A stretch of DNA of 64,000 bases. Origin: Gluconobacter potus (GTDB lineage: Bacteria > Pseudomonadota > Alphaproteobacteria > Acetobacterales > Acetobacteraceae). The translations under genes were made by a program, and so were the position numbers. Every line of letters starts with the position of its first letter. The first letter of the stretch is position 1. The stretch lies in NCBI RefSeq assembly GCF_015244705.1, contig NZ_JABCQF010000001.1, positions 558,001 through 622,000 on the forward strand, given 5' to 3'. Under the pieces are notes generated by a model that saw nothing but the letters and a program-made list of their open reading frames with translations, ran no database searches and was not told the origin of the DNA. Of the stretch, positions 42,411 to 51,477 are shown in pieces.

Positions 42411-45400
42411 CAGACTGTCTCCTTGTGGCGCGCGGGACGGTTGTGAAGAATTGCGTAGACGCAGGGGACGAATAGCAGGGTCGAGATGGTGGCGACGATC
42501 AGGCCACCAATCACGGCCTTGCCGAGCGGAGCATTGGTGGAGTTGGAAATCGCCATCGGCACCATGCCGACCACCATGGCCAGAGCGGTCATGATGACGG
42601 GACGGATACGCCCGTAACCGGCTTCCACGGCGGCGCGCAGGGCATCGCCATGCTCCTCGATCCGCTCGCGGGCGAAGGACACGACAAGGATCGAGTTCGC
42701 GGTCGCGGTTCCCATGCACATGATAGCCCCCGTCAGCGCAGGGACGGAGAGGCGCGTATGGGTGAGGAACAGCGCCCAGGCGATCCCGGCCAGCGCGCCG
42801 GGCAGGGCCGTGATGATGATGAACGGATCCAGCCAGGACTGGAAGTTCACCACGATCAGCAGATAGATCAGCACCACCGAGACGGCGAGGCCAAGCACGA
42901 GCTGGTTGTAAGCCCCGTGCATGGTCGTGGCCTGACCCCGGACATCCACCTGCGCGGATGTTGGAACGGTCTTGGCCGTGTCGTTCAGGACCTTGTGCAC
43001 ACCATCGAGGACGGAGCCCAGATCAGTACCTTCCGCCGAGACATAGATGTCGATGTCCGGCATGGAGTTGTAGTGCGAGACCTCACCTGGCGTTCCCGTC
43101 GCCTTGATCGCACTGATGGCGCCAAGGAGCTGGGTCTGGGTTCCGCTCGGGTCGCCGTCACCCTTGTCCACGGGGATCGTCATCAGATCCGTCAGATGGG
43201 TCAACTGGTCCTGCGAGACATAGACATTGAGCGGGAAGGTCACGTTGTCGCTCGGGTCCAGCCAGTATTGCGGATCAACCGTGGAGCTTCCCGACAGCGC
43301 CATCAGTTCGTTGTTCGCAAGATCGGCTTCGGTCAGGCCGGTCGCCTGGCTGAAAGTCCGGTTGCCCTGAACCATAAGGGTCGGTGTCTTCATGGTCTGC
43401 TGGATCACGACATCCGCCGCCCCCGGAATATGCCGCAGCGGCCCGAGGATGGAGCGTGCATAGGCGTAGTTCTGGCGGATATCTGGACCCGAAACCTGGA
43501 TATCGATCGGAGACGGCGCTCCGAAATTCAGGATCTTCGCCGTCAGATCAGCCGGCTGGAACGTAAAGACCGTGCCAGGGAACTGCGCCGAGAGATCCTT
43601 GCGCAGCAGACGACGATAATCCCAGACCGGCGAGGCCTCGTTCTTGAGCGTGATGGTCAGGTCGCAGTCCTGCGTTCCAATGCTGGGCGTCGGAATGAAA
43701 GCCTGGTTGTGCGGACCTTCCGGCAGGCCGCAATTGCTGATGATGTCCTCGACCTTGCCGGGCAGGATCTTGTGGATACGGTCATCCACGAGTGCTGCAA
43801 TCCGGCCCGCAACCTCAATCCGCATGCCCAGAGGCGCACGCATGTGCATCTGCAGAAGGCCGGATTTCGTCTCGGGGAAGAAATCCCGTCCCGCCGTGGC
43901 ATATAGCCCGAGCGACAGCAGCGAAACGCCAAGGAAAGCGCCCACGAAGGCAATACGCCGCTCGACGCAGCGGGTCAGAATACGGTTGTAGCCTTCCCTG
44001 AAGCGGGTGAAACCCCGCTCGAACCCCTGCTGGAAGCGGCCTAGGAACCCCTTGCGCGGCCCACCGGCAACCGTCTGGTCCATGTGAAGGGCCTCATGCT
44101 CCTGACCATGCAGACCGCTGTGAACATGATCCGTCAGCAGATATTTCGCCATCGTCGGAACCAGCGTCCGCGACAGGACGAAGGAGGCGATCATGGCGAA
44201 CATGATGGCCATGGCCATCGGCCGGAACAGGAAGCCCGCTACGCCGTCCAGCTCGAACAGCGGCAGCCACACGATGCAGATGCAGGTCGTGGAAACGAAG
44301 GTCGCCACCACGATCTGGTTGGCCGCATCGATGATGGCGTCCTCAAGGCCTTTGCCCATTTCAAGATGGGTGTCGATGTTCTCGATCATGACGGTCGCGT
44401 CATCCACGAGAATACCAACCGCCAGCGCCAGACCGCCAAGCGTCATGACATTGATGGACTGCCCGGCCCAGCCCAGCCCGATGATGGAGCACAGGATGGC
44501 CAGCGGGATCGACGTCGCAATAATGATCGTCGAGCGCCACGACCCCAGGAACAGCAGCACCACGAGCCCCGTCAGGAACGCGGCCGTGACCATTTCACGC
44601 ACGACGTCCTTGATAGAATCCTTCACGAAGGTCGAGGCATCCGTCAGGACCGAGACATACACGTCGGGCGGCAGAATGCGGCGCAGGCGGGGAAGCAGGT
44701 TCTTCACGCCGTTGACGACATCCAGCGTCGAGGCCCCGCCGCCCTTCATGACGACGATTTCCACGCCCTGACGCCCCTTGACGAGAACCACGTTCGTCTG
44801 CGGATGCCCCCCACGATACACATCCGCCACGTCATGGATGTAGATGACCGCATTGCCCACCCGCTTCACCGGAATGTCGCCGATGGCTTTCATGCTGGTG
44901 GGGGTGGCGTTGGTCTGCACCATCCAGTCGGTCGCATCGATCTTCTGGTCACCGGCCGGCAGAACGATGTTCTGGTCCCGCATCGCGGCCTGAACATCCA
45001 TGGCGGACAGATGATGCGCCCGGAGCTGCGCCTGGTTCAGCGCAATCATCACGAAGCTGTCCATCCCGCCATAGGGATGGGCGACCACAGACCCGGGAAC
45101 CGTGACCAGAAGCGGCCGCACGGAAATGACGCCCAGCTTGAACAGATCCGACGGCGTCTGCTTGTCGGACGTGATCTGAAGCGAAATGACAGGTACGGAC
45201 GACGCCTCAAGCCGCATGACCATGGGCGCGGGAATATGCGTCGGCAACTGCTGGATCACGGTCTGCGAAATGGCGACGACATCCGCCTCCGCCGGGCCGA
45301 TATCGGTCCCCGGCTGGAAGTAGATGTTGACGATCCCACGTCCGTAATAGGAGTTGGATTCCATGTGCTCGATGCCTTCGACGGTCGAGGTCACATTGAG

Positions 45401-45607
45401 TTCGTAATTGTAGATGATACGCCCGGCGAACTGCTCGGGCAGCATCCCGCCATAGGTCCAGACGACCGAGACGACGGGGATGTTGATGTTTGGAAAGACG
45501 TCCGTTGGTGTTTTGAAAATGGACATGACGCCAAGCATCACGATCATGATCGACAGGACGACAAAGGTGAGCGGTCGCCTCAGCGCGGTGATGACAATGG
45601 CATTCAT
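42410..45607 (-). CDS. RND efflux inner-membrane transporter
   Basis: This 1,065-residue proton-driven transporter has twelve membrane segments and two large periplasmic loops. The conserved aspartate pair is present in GILVDDATVMIENID of the fourth helix, and the N-terminus TALRRPLTFVVLSI plus PNINIPVVSVVW is typical of the multidrug (HAE) group. Substrates are unknown. It leads the operon with adaptor and outer-membrane genes. No regulator gene is adjacent, so control is probably from elsewhere, possibly through the dyad at 45718-45747. Confidence 0.93.
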   Translation of the reverse strand: MNAIVITALRRPLTFVVLSIMIVMLGVMSIFKTPTDVFPNINIPVVSVVWTYGGMLPEQFAGRIIYNYELNVTSTVEGIEHMESNSYYGRGIVNIYFQPGTDIGPAEADVVAISQTVIQQLPTHIPAPMVMRLEASSVPVISLQITSDKQTPSDLFKLGVISVRPLLVTVPGSVVAHPYGGMDSFVMIALNQAQLRAHHLSAMDVQAAMRDQNIVLPAGDQKIDATDWMVQTNATPTSMKAIGDIPVKRVGNAVIYIHDVADVYRGGHPQTNVVLVKGRQGVEIVVMKGGGASTLDVVNGVKNLLPRLRRILPPDVYVSVLTDASTFVKDSIKDVVREMVTAAFLTGLVVLLFLGSWRSTIIIATSIPLAILCSIIGLGWAGQSINVMTLGGLALAVGILVDDATVMIENIDTHLEMGKGLEDAIIDAANQIVVATFVSTTCICIVWLPLFELDGVAGFLFRPMAMAIMFAMIASFVLSRTLVPTMAKYLLTDHVHSGLHGQEHEALHMDQTVAGGPRKGFLGRFQQGFERGFTRFREGYNRILTRCVERRIAFVGAFLGVSLLSLGLYATAGRDFFPETKSGLLQMHMRAPLGMRIEVAGRIAALVDDRIHKILPGKVEDIISNCGLPEGPHNQAFIPTPSIGTQDCDLTITLKNEASPVWDYRRLLRKDLSAQFPGTVFTFQPADLTAKILNFGAPSPIDIQVSGPDIRQNYAYARSILGPLRHIPGAADVVIQQTMKTPTLMVQGNRTFSQATGLTEADLANNELMALSGSSTVDPQYWLDPSDNVTFPLNVYVSQDQLTHLTDLMTIPVDKGDGDPSGTQTQLLGAISAIKATGTPGEVSHYNSMPDIDIYVSAEGTDLGSVLDGVHKVLNDTAKTVPTSAQVDVRGQATTMHGAYNQLVLGLAVSVVLIYLLIVVNFQSWLDPFIIITALPGALAGIAWALFLTHTRLSVPALTGAIMCMGTATANSILVVSFARERIEEHGDALRAAVEAGYGRIRPVIMTALAMVVGMVPMAISNSTNAPLGKAVIGGLIVATISTLLFVPCVYAILHNRPARHKETV

Positions 45608-45717
45608 TCAGCTCGGTTCCCGACAGGGTTACAGCAAGGAAGGGAAACCGGGACGATAAGGGGCCTGAAATACTACGTCTTTTAAATCGTGATTTATGGA
45701 ATTTTTTTTACTATTTC

Positions 45718-45747
45718 ACCAAAGTAAAAATTATTTTTTACTTTGGT
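45718..45747. promoter_or_regulatory. 13-bp perfect inverted repeat upstream of the RND operon
   Basis: ACCAAAGTAAAAA (45718-45730) and its reverse complement (45735-45747) flank a 4-base centre in an AT-rich stretch 111-140 bases before the pump gene start. A TetR- or MarR-type repressor site is the best reading, since many RND operons are controlled so. It is too AT-rich to make a good terminator for the upstream DUF3500/EF-hand operon, and A rather than T follows it in that direction. Confidence 0.45.
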
Positions 45748-45882
45748 ATGAGCTTTATGTAAAATTTCTGATGGATCTGTTTAAATAAAAAACCATTAAT
45801 TTCATAAAATAGCACAGATGGCGCGCCATCCTGACCGCGCGCCAGCCCCGCTGAAACCCCACACCGCAGGACCGTCCGCCGA

Positions 45883-46428
45883 TCAGGCCGGATCGGCCAT
45901 GAGATCCAGCTGATAATCCGACTGATCCTGCGAGCGCGTCTGCCGCAGCACATGCAGCCCCGGATCCTGCGGGACCAGACAGTTCACGAGCCACACCGTC
46001 TCGGGGCCGGCCCCGGCATTGCGATACGCCAGATGATTGGCCCCGGTCTTCAGCACGGCACGCACCCGGAAGCGGAAATCCAGAACCCCTGTCCCCCCGC
46101 GCATGGCCTCCAGTGACGGAAAGGTCGTCTCCTCCGGCACCAGTGCCAGAGGCTCCCCGTTCAGGGAGACGGACAGGCCGTGCGCAACCCGCGCAACATA
46201 GGCCTGCTGTTCCGCGGGAGACAGCCGACCGTCATGATCGGTATCGATCTGCCCGATCACAGCCCCGGCCACATCCACCCCCGGCACAAGCCGCAGATGC
46301 AGGCCGATATGATCACGCGCCGGAGCGATCGTCGTGGCCTGAAGATACTCGTCCAGCCGATGCGCCGAAGCCGTTACGGGCAGCAGCAGGGCCACACCCG
46401 CCAGCACCATGCTCCGTATCCTGCTCAT
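45883..46428 (-). CDS. Secreted EF-hand protein resembling the extracytoplasmic domain of HupE/UreJ-type proteins
   Basis: This 181-residue protein has a signal peptide (cleaved after ASA) and begins its mature part with HRLDEYLQAT. An EF-hand calcium loop, DTDHDGRLSPAE, is seen at about residues 62-73. The overall pattern (a beta-rich domain with this loop, then a line such as HLAYRN) resembles the periplasmic domain found before the membrane part of some HupE/UreJ nickel or cobalt transporters, here standing alone without membrane segments. It overlaps the DUF3500 gene by four bases, so both are one operon. The function is unknown; a metal-linked role is inferred. Confidence 0.7.
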   Translation of the reverse strand: MSRIRSMVLAGVALLLPVTASAHRLDEYLQATTIAPARDHIGLHLRLVPGVDVAGAVIGQIDTDHDGRLSPAEQQAYVARVAHGLSVSLNGEPLALVPEETTFPSLEAMRGGTGVLDFRFRVRAVLKTGANHLAYRNAGAGPETVWLVNCLVPQDPGLHVLRQTRSQDQSDYQLDLMADPA

Positions 46429-47618
46429 GGCGCCGTAAACCGGCTGCCGTAACTGTCGGTCGGGTCCCGGTAAACCGTATGAACGTGCAGCGTCGGATCG
46501 CCGCCGACGCCCTGCGGAGAAAACTCGATCAGCAGATGCGGGCCCTGGATACGATAATAGGACGAGCCGTTGCGGTCAGGCTCATGGGTGGTCGGACCGC
46601 TCCAGGCAAACCATGTCTCGTCCAGCCCCTCGCGGATTTCCTTCAGGCGCGGCGCGGCATAGGTGTCGTTGATGATCCCGGCCCATTCGCCAATGATGTC
46701 CATCAGCATCTTTTTCTGCGCCGCATTCAGCGCAGACCCCTTGATGCCTTCAGGCACAATGGTTTCGCCATCATGCCCGGGCCCTGCCACGAGATCATCC
46801 ACGGCATAGGGCAGGATCGCCTGCTTGCGCTGCTGCGCATCCAGAGCATCCAGCAGCGCAAAGGCCTTGTCGTTTTCCCCCGCCAGAACACGCACCGTCC
46901 TGCCGCCCCGCTTGTAGATCGCAGGCTGGGCCCCCGTCAGGGTCGGGGTCATCACGCTATGCGGACCATCGATCACAAGGTTCAGACCCAGATGATGCCC
47001 GCCGAACTGCACCATCCAGGGCGCCGTTTCCGAAGGCTCCCCGAAAATGCCGATGGTGTAGACGGCCCTGCCGGACGCAAAATCCGTCCCGGCATCCGCC
47101 AGTGCCTGATCCCCGTCCATGATGTCCTGAACCTTCTGATAGCCCCGTGCGCTCAGAAGCGTCTGCAGAAGGTGAAATGCCGCTGCCCGCTGGGCCGGCG
47201 TCAACTGCCCCATCTGAAGCCCGGGCCGCAGCACGTCACTGACCGGAAAGTTGGACCATACGGCCGTGCCGTAACGCTCCCCGATAAATCCTCCCGGCGG
47301 CCCCATACCCGGCCCGCGCGCGGCCGGAGCCGCCGTCTGATCGCCTGTCACAGGCACAACGGGCTGCCCCGGAGCACTCCTGCGGAAGCGGGCAAGCGTG
47401 CCGGATTTTTGTGCAACAAATGGAAACTGCACCTTCGTCCGTCCCTGTGAATCGAAGCTGGCGAGAAATGCACGGGCCGCAATGACGGCATCATGGGTCT
47501 GGTTCGCAGGCATGGTCTCTCCTGACGGCGAGGCCGCCCGGGCCTGGGAAAATCCGGCTTCCACAACCGGAGAAACCGCCAGAAACAGCCCGCCCAACAC
47601 CCAGAATCTGTTCTTCAC
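46425..47618 (-). CDS. Secreted DUF3500 family protein
   Basis: This protein of about 397 residues has a signal peptide (NRFWVLGGLFLAVSPVVEAG) and the DUF3500 body, with the blocks PFVAQKSGTLARFR near the start and QFGGHHLGLNLVIDG, ETWFAWSGPT and SSYYRIQGPHLLIEFSPQ. The histidine-rich HHLGL and HVHTVYRDP could bind metal. The family has no established function. I prefer GTG at 47618, which starts the signal peptide; ATG-type starts to 47684 only add an arginine-rich leader. It is divergent from a Fur-boxed TonB receptor and co-transcribed with the EF-hand protein. Confidence 0.8.
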   Translation of the reverse strand: MKNRFWVLGGLFLAVSPVVEAGFSQARAASPSGETMPANQTHDAVIAARAFLASFDSQGRTKVQFPFVAQKSGTLARFRRSAPGQPVVPVTGDQTAAPAARGPGMGPPGGFIGERYGTAVWSNFPVSDVLRPGLQMGQLTPAQRAAAFHLLQTLLSARGYQKVQDIMDGDQALADAGTDFASGRAVYTIGIFGEPSETAPWMVQFGGHHLGLNLVIDGPHSVMTPTLTGAQPAIYKRGGRTVRVLAGENDKAFALLDALDAQQRKQAILPYAVDDLVAGPGHDGETIVPEGIKGSALNAAQKKMLMDIIGEWAGIINDTYAAPRLKEIREGLDETWFAWSGPTTHEPDRNGSSYYRIQGPHLLIEFSPQGVGGDPTLHVHTVYRDPTDSYGSRFTAP

Positions 47619-47791
47619 GCTGCCCTGACCCCGCTGGTTTTTCCTGCCGCCCGCATCCTGCTCCGCAAGGCGGACGCGCAACACTGCATGCCCCCGATGG
47701 AGCGATCAAGACCCGCCCGTCCGGGCCGCAGACCGTCCAGCCACGCGCCAGCAAAAGTAAGAAAATTTACAAACCTCACATCTCCGTTATA

Positions 47792-47806
47792 TGAGACTAA
47801 TTCTCA
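47792..47806. promoter_or_regulatory. Fur-like dyad TGAGA-N5-TCTCA upstream of TonB receptor
   Basis: TGAGACTAATTCTCA is a symmetric element close to the core of Fur boxes (GAGAA...TTCTC type), followed by T-rich direct repeats (TCATTTGC twice, 47803-47823). It lies 48 bases before the chosen start of the receptor gene, in the gap shared with the DUF3500 operon, so iron could control both. Assignment is by pattern only. Confidence 0.55.
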
Positions 47807-47853
47807 TTTGCGAATTTCATTTGCAGAAATCACGGCGGAGCGGTCAGGTGGAC

Positions 47854-50148
47854 ATGCACGGGAAAACCAGCAGCACGATACAGAACCTGTACCGCTACGG
47901 CGTTCTCCTGTGGACGGTCAGCGCCGGATTTCCGGTCACACTGGCCCACGCCGCCGACCTCCTGGACAAAGAGGACAAAAAAGCCACCTCTCCCTACGCC
48001 ACGGGCAACACCCAGAAGAAAGGCCCGGCAAAGCCTCCGCAGGCCCAGCAGTCCTCCGCAACAAACGAGATGCCCTCCAGCGTGGAAAGTCTGGTTGTCT
48101 GGGGGGAGGGACGCAAAAACGCGACCACCGACGGGACGGGGAGTTACGTCGTCAAGGCGGTGTCCATGGGCAAGATGCTCCTGCGCCTGAATGAAATCCC
48201 GCAATCCGTCTCCGTGCTCAGCAGCCAGCAGATGCACGACCAGAACCTCAACAGCGTCGACGACGCGCTCAAACAGGTGCCCGGCGTGAACGTCAATCTC
48301 TACGGGGATGGCACTGCCGGCATGACAGCCCGCGGCTATGCGCTCACGCCCCAGTTCGACGGCGTGCCCTCAACGGGCGGCCTGCAGATGGCGCAGCAGT
48401 TCGATCTCGCCATTTACGACCGGCTCGAAGTGCTCCGTGGCCCCAACGGCACGTTTCAGGGCTCCGCTCCCCCGGGCGGGAGCGTGAACTTCGTCCGCAA
48501 ACGCCCCCTGGACCAGTTCAGGGCCCAGGGTTCGTTCAGCGGCGGCTCCTGGGGCAATTACCATGCCGATGCCGATCTCACCGGGCCATTAAGCGCGTCC
48601 AAACGGGTGACAGGCCGCTTCGTGATCGCCGGAACCGACCGCGGCTACTTCTATCAGCACGCTCATGACCGCCGCTGGACGGCCTATGCCGATGTCGATG
48701 TGCACATCACCGATCATACGACCCTGTCCATGAGCGCAACCGGACAGAAAAATGACACCACCCGCTTCATGGGCCTCCCCCGCGCGGCCGACGGCAGCGA
48801 CCTGCATTTAAGCCGCAACAGCTTCGTCGGCGCCGACTGGGGCCATACGACGTCCCCCATGTATGAACTCGGCGGCGAACTGGAACACCGTTTCGGTGGC
48901 GGATGGCGCGCGCGTCTGACCGGCCGGCACCGCGTGACCGATACGAGCCTGCACTACACCTACCTCAACAGTGCCGTCACAGCTCAGAAAACCGCCAATT
49001 TCGTTGTCGCGAACTCCCTGATCCATGACCAGTACGATGGCGTGGACCTGTATGTCACCGGCCCCATCCATGCCTTTCACCGCAAGCATGACCTGGTGAT
49101 CGGCGGGAATTATGATTCCGACGTGATGACAGACGGCGGCGCCACGCAGAGTTCGCGCGTCAATACGGGCCTCGCAGGCCTCGACATCTTCTCGCCCGTC
49201 ATTTCAAGCACAATCCAGCCTGACATCACCACGATGTACCGCGAACCCACACGTCAGGAAGGCGTCTACGGGTCCCTGCGGATCGAACTGCTCAGATCAC
49301 TGCATCTGCTCCTGGGCGGCCGGATCAGCTTTTACGAATACAAATACAGAAACATTTCCACCAATAGCCCCTATGTCACCAGCCTGAAGAACAACGCCGT
49401 CCCGACGCCATATCTGGGGCTGGTCTGGAACGTGACATCCGGGATCTCCGCCTATGTCAGCTTCACCGACACCTTTACCCCCCAGTCCGGCTACACCCCG
49501 ACCGGCCGCCTGAAACCGGATCTCGGCCAGCAGATCGAGGGAGGGCTGAAAGGCGACTTCTTCCGTCATAACCTGAACGTCACGCTGGCCGGCTACCGCG
49601 TGATCGAACGGAACAAGGCCATGATCGATGGCGATCTCGCCCCCACCTGCGGCCGCAGCGGAACCGGCGACTGCTACCGTGCGGCCGGCAAGGTACGCAG
49701 CCAGGGCGCGGAAGCGGAGATGATCGGCCGTATCCTGCCGGGCTGGGATATCAACGCCAGCTATACCTATAATGACAATGTCATCCTGAAAGACAGCACG
49801 GCGTCCCTGGAAGGCCAGCCTTATGCGTCCAACTCACCCCGGCATCTTTTCAAACTCTGGAGCCACTACCGCTTCGCCGCCCCCGAGCAGACCAGAAACG
49901 TCTGGAGCGTGGGCGGCGGCCTGACCGCGCAGAGCAGCACCTTCGGCACGACACGCACCGTCAGACAGGGCGCCTACGTGGTGGCCAATGCCCAGATCGG
50001 CTACCAGTTCAATCCCAGACTGGATGTCGCCGTCAATATCAACAACATTTCCAACACACGATACTATCAGCGTCTCGGCAATATCTATTACTACAATTAT
50101 TACGGAGAACCCCGGAATTTCATGGCCACACTGCGCAGCACGTTCTGA
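47854..50148 (+). CDS. TonB-dependent ferric siderophore receptor, probably Fur-regulated
   Basis: This 764-residue receptor has a signal peptide ending LAHA, a TonB-box-like ESLVVWGEG, the siderophore-receptor plug (LNEIPQSVSVLSSQQM, RLEVLRGPNGTFQGS) and a barrel ending in FMATLRSTF. The barrel carries a cysteine pair in a loop (APTCGRSGTGDC). An in-frame ATG at 47791 would put the Fur-like site inside the gene, so I use ATG 47854, just after AGGTGG. It is the only receptor in the window with a clear Fur-like site, so ferric siderophore import is likely. Confidence 0.91.
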   Translation: MHGKTSSTIQNLYRYGVLLWTVSAGFPVTLAHAADLLDKEDKKATSPYATGNTQKKGPAKPPQAQQSSATNEMPSSVESLVVWGEGRKNATTDGTGSYVVKAVSMGKMLLRLNEIPQSVSVLSSQQMHDQNLNSVDDALKQVPGVNVNLYGDGTAGMTARGYALTPQFDGVPSTGGLQMAQQFDLAIYDRLEVLRGPNGTFQGSAPPGGSVNFVRKRPLDQFRAQGSFSGGSWGNYHADADLTGPLSASKRVTGRFVIAGTDRGYFYQHAHDRRWTAYADVDVHITDHTTLSMSATGQKNDTTRFMGLPRAADGSDLHLSRNSFVGADWGHTTSPMYELGGELEHRFGGGWRARLTGRHRVTDTSLHYTYLNSAVTAQKTANFVVANSLIHDQYDGVDLYVTGPIHAFHRKHDLVIGGNYDSDVMTDGGATQSSRVNTGLAGLDIFSPVISSTIQPDITTMYREPTRQEGVYGSLRIELLRSLHLLLGGRISFYEYKYRNISTNSPYVTSLKNNAVPTPYLGLVWNVTSGISAYVSFTDTFTPQSGYTPTGRLKPDLGQQIEGGLKGDFFRHNLNVTLAGYRVIERNKAMIDGDLAPTCGRSGTGDCYRAAGKVRSQGAEAEMIGRILPGWDINASYTYNDNVILKDSTASLEGQPYASNSPRHLFKLWSHYRFAAPEQTRNVWSVGGGLTAQSSTFGTTRTVRQGAYVVANAQIGYQFNPRLDVAVNINNISNTRYYQRLGNIYYYNYYGEPRNFMATLRSTF

Positions 50149-50151
50149 AAT

Positions 50152-51054
50152 TCAGATGAATGTTTCCGGCAGGGACTGCATGGCAAGTCGGCACGCTGCA
50201 AGATCCCAGGCGGCACAGCCGACGCTTTTGAAAAACACCGCCTGGTTCTGCACGGGCTTTGCCTGCAGATAATCGGCAAGCGTGCCCACCTCTGACCAGT
50301 TCTTTCCAGCCTGAAGAATATCCCCCGCCTCATGGGGCGCCCCAATGGGATCATCGACAACGCAGAGACTGTTCAGGACGATACCGGGGCCGATCTCGAT
50401 CATGTCCGGCCGGTACGCGCCCACCCCGATGACCAGCGTTTCCGGGGATGCCTCCCGGTCAAACAGGATGTCCCGACTGCTGGTGACGGCAAGGACCGCA
50501 TCATAATGCTCTGCCGTATCGCTCTCGGCCCGGATGCGAAGAGCAGGATAGGGGCCGTCGATCAGAGACTGGATACGCTGCGTATTTCGTCCCCGGATCG
50601 TGACGCAAAGCCCCGGATAGAGTTCATTCAGTGCCTCAAGATGAACCCGTGCCTGCGCACCAGTCCCGATGAGCAGAACATGATCAAGGCGTGCCGGACG
50701 AAAACAGGACAGGCCAAGCATCGAGATCGCGGCCGTGCGCCGTTCGGTCGCGGTGATGCCATCCATGGCGAACAGGAAACGCCCGTCCTGCCCATCCAGA
50801 CACGTCACCTGCCCCTGAAGGGTCGGAAGTGCGGTATTTTCAGGAAAAATGGTCAGGAGCTTATGGGCGATAAGGTCCGGCCCGCAGGCCACCATCGACA
50901 GCACCGTTCCATTCCGGTCGGCGGTTGGCACGACAAGACGTTCCGGACAGATGATGGTTCCGTCCCGGTATTCCGCAATGGCCGTCCTGAGGGCTGCGAT
51001 CAGCGGCTGAAAGGGCAGGGCCTGTCGTGTTTCACTGGCTGAAAGAAGGCGCAT
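50152..51054 (-). CDS. Ornithine cyclodeaminase / mu-crystallin family protein (probable cyclic imine reductase)
   Basis: This 300-residue protein has the family's Rossmann motif LIGTGAQARVH and the conserved lysine in AHKLLTIFPEN. It is shorter than the ocd product in this window and looks more like the reductase branch (delta-1-pyrroline-2-carboxylate or piperideine-2-carboxylate reductase, ketimine reductase). It is the last gene of a unit with a D-amino acid aminotransferase and RidA. That unit suggests removal of cyclic imines made when D-ornithine, D-lysine or D-proline is oxidised or transaminated. The exact substrate is inferred. GGAG lies five bases before the ATG. Confidence 0.82.
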   Translation of the reverse strand: MRLLSASETRQALPFQPLIAALRTAIAEYRDGTIICPERLVVPTADRNGTVLSMVACGPDLIAHKLLTIFPENTALPTLQGQVTCLDGQDGRFLFAMDGITATERRTAAISMLGLSCFRPARLDHVLLIGTGAQARVHLEALNELYPGLCVTIRGRNTQRIQSLIDGPYPALRIRAESDTAEHYDAVLAVTSSRDILFDREASPETLVIGVGAYRPDMIEIGPGIVLNSLCVVDDPIGAPHEAGDILQAGKNWSEVGTLADYLQAKPVQNQAVFFKSVGCAAWDLAACRLAMQSLPETFI

Positions 51055-51093
51055 GGAGGCTCCGGAACGGTGTCAGGGGATCAGAACTATATC

Positions 51094-51447
51094 TCAGGAT
51101 CCGAGGCGCGCGACCAGCGTCATTTCGACTTTCCAGGCCGGATCAGCCAGACGGGCTTCCACCGTGGCGCGGGCCGGCTTGGCGTCCTGATCGAGCCAGG
51201 CGTCCCACGCCCTGTTCATCGCGCCGATCTCGGAAATATCCGTCAGGAAGATCTGCACGGAGATGATGTCGCTCTTGCGGCTTCCCACCTGCGCCAGAAG
51301 GCTGTTGATCTGGTTGAGGATGTTGATCGTCTGCCCTTCGGTGTCCAGCGTCTCATCCGTGGTCACCTGGCCTGCGAAATGGATCATGCCATTGCAGATG
51401 ACAGCGCCGCTGAGGCGCTCATGGGGATCCAGACGTGTAATCGACAT
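51094..51447 (-). CDS. RidA family reactive imine deaminase
   Basis: This 117-residue RidA/YjgF/UK114 protein carries the family lines FAGQVTTDE and KSDIISVQIFLTDI. The catalytic arginine expected in family members near residue 105 falls in a less typical C-terminus (EARLADPAWKVEM), where the usual EV.. cysteine-containing motif is replaced, so it may belong to a subgroup other than classic RidA. RidA hydrolyses enamine and imine products of PLP enzymes; the neighbour is a PLP aminotransferase. AGGA lies nine bases before the ATG. Confidence 0.86.
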   Translation of the reverse strand: MSITRLDPHERLSGAVICNGMIHFAGQVTTDETLDTEGQTINILNQINSLLAQVGSRKSDIISVQIFLTDISEIGAMNRAWDAWLDQDAKPARATVEARLADPAWKVEMTLVARLGS

Positions 51448-51477
51448 TGTTGATGGTCCTGTCTTGAAAAAAGGTTT

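Noticed and set aside
44084-45685. Open frame of 533 codons on the plus strand
   Set aside because: Antisense to the RND pump gene; His/Arg/Asp-rich low-information protein with no known family.
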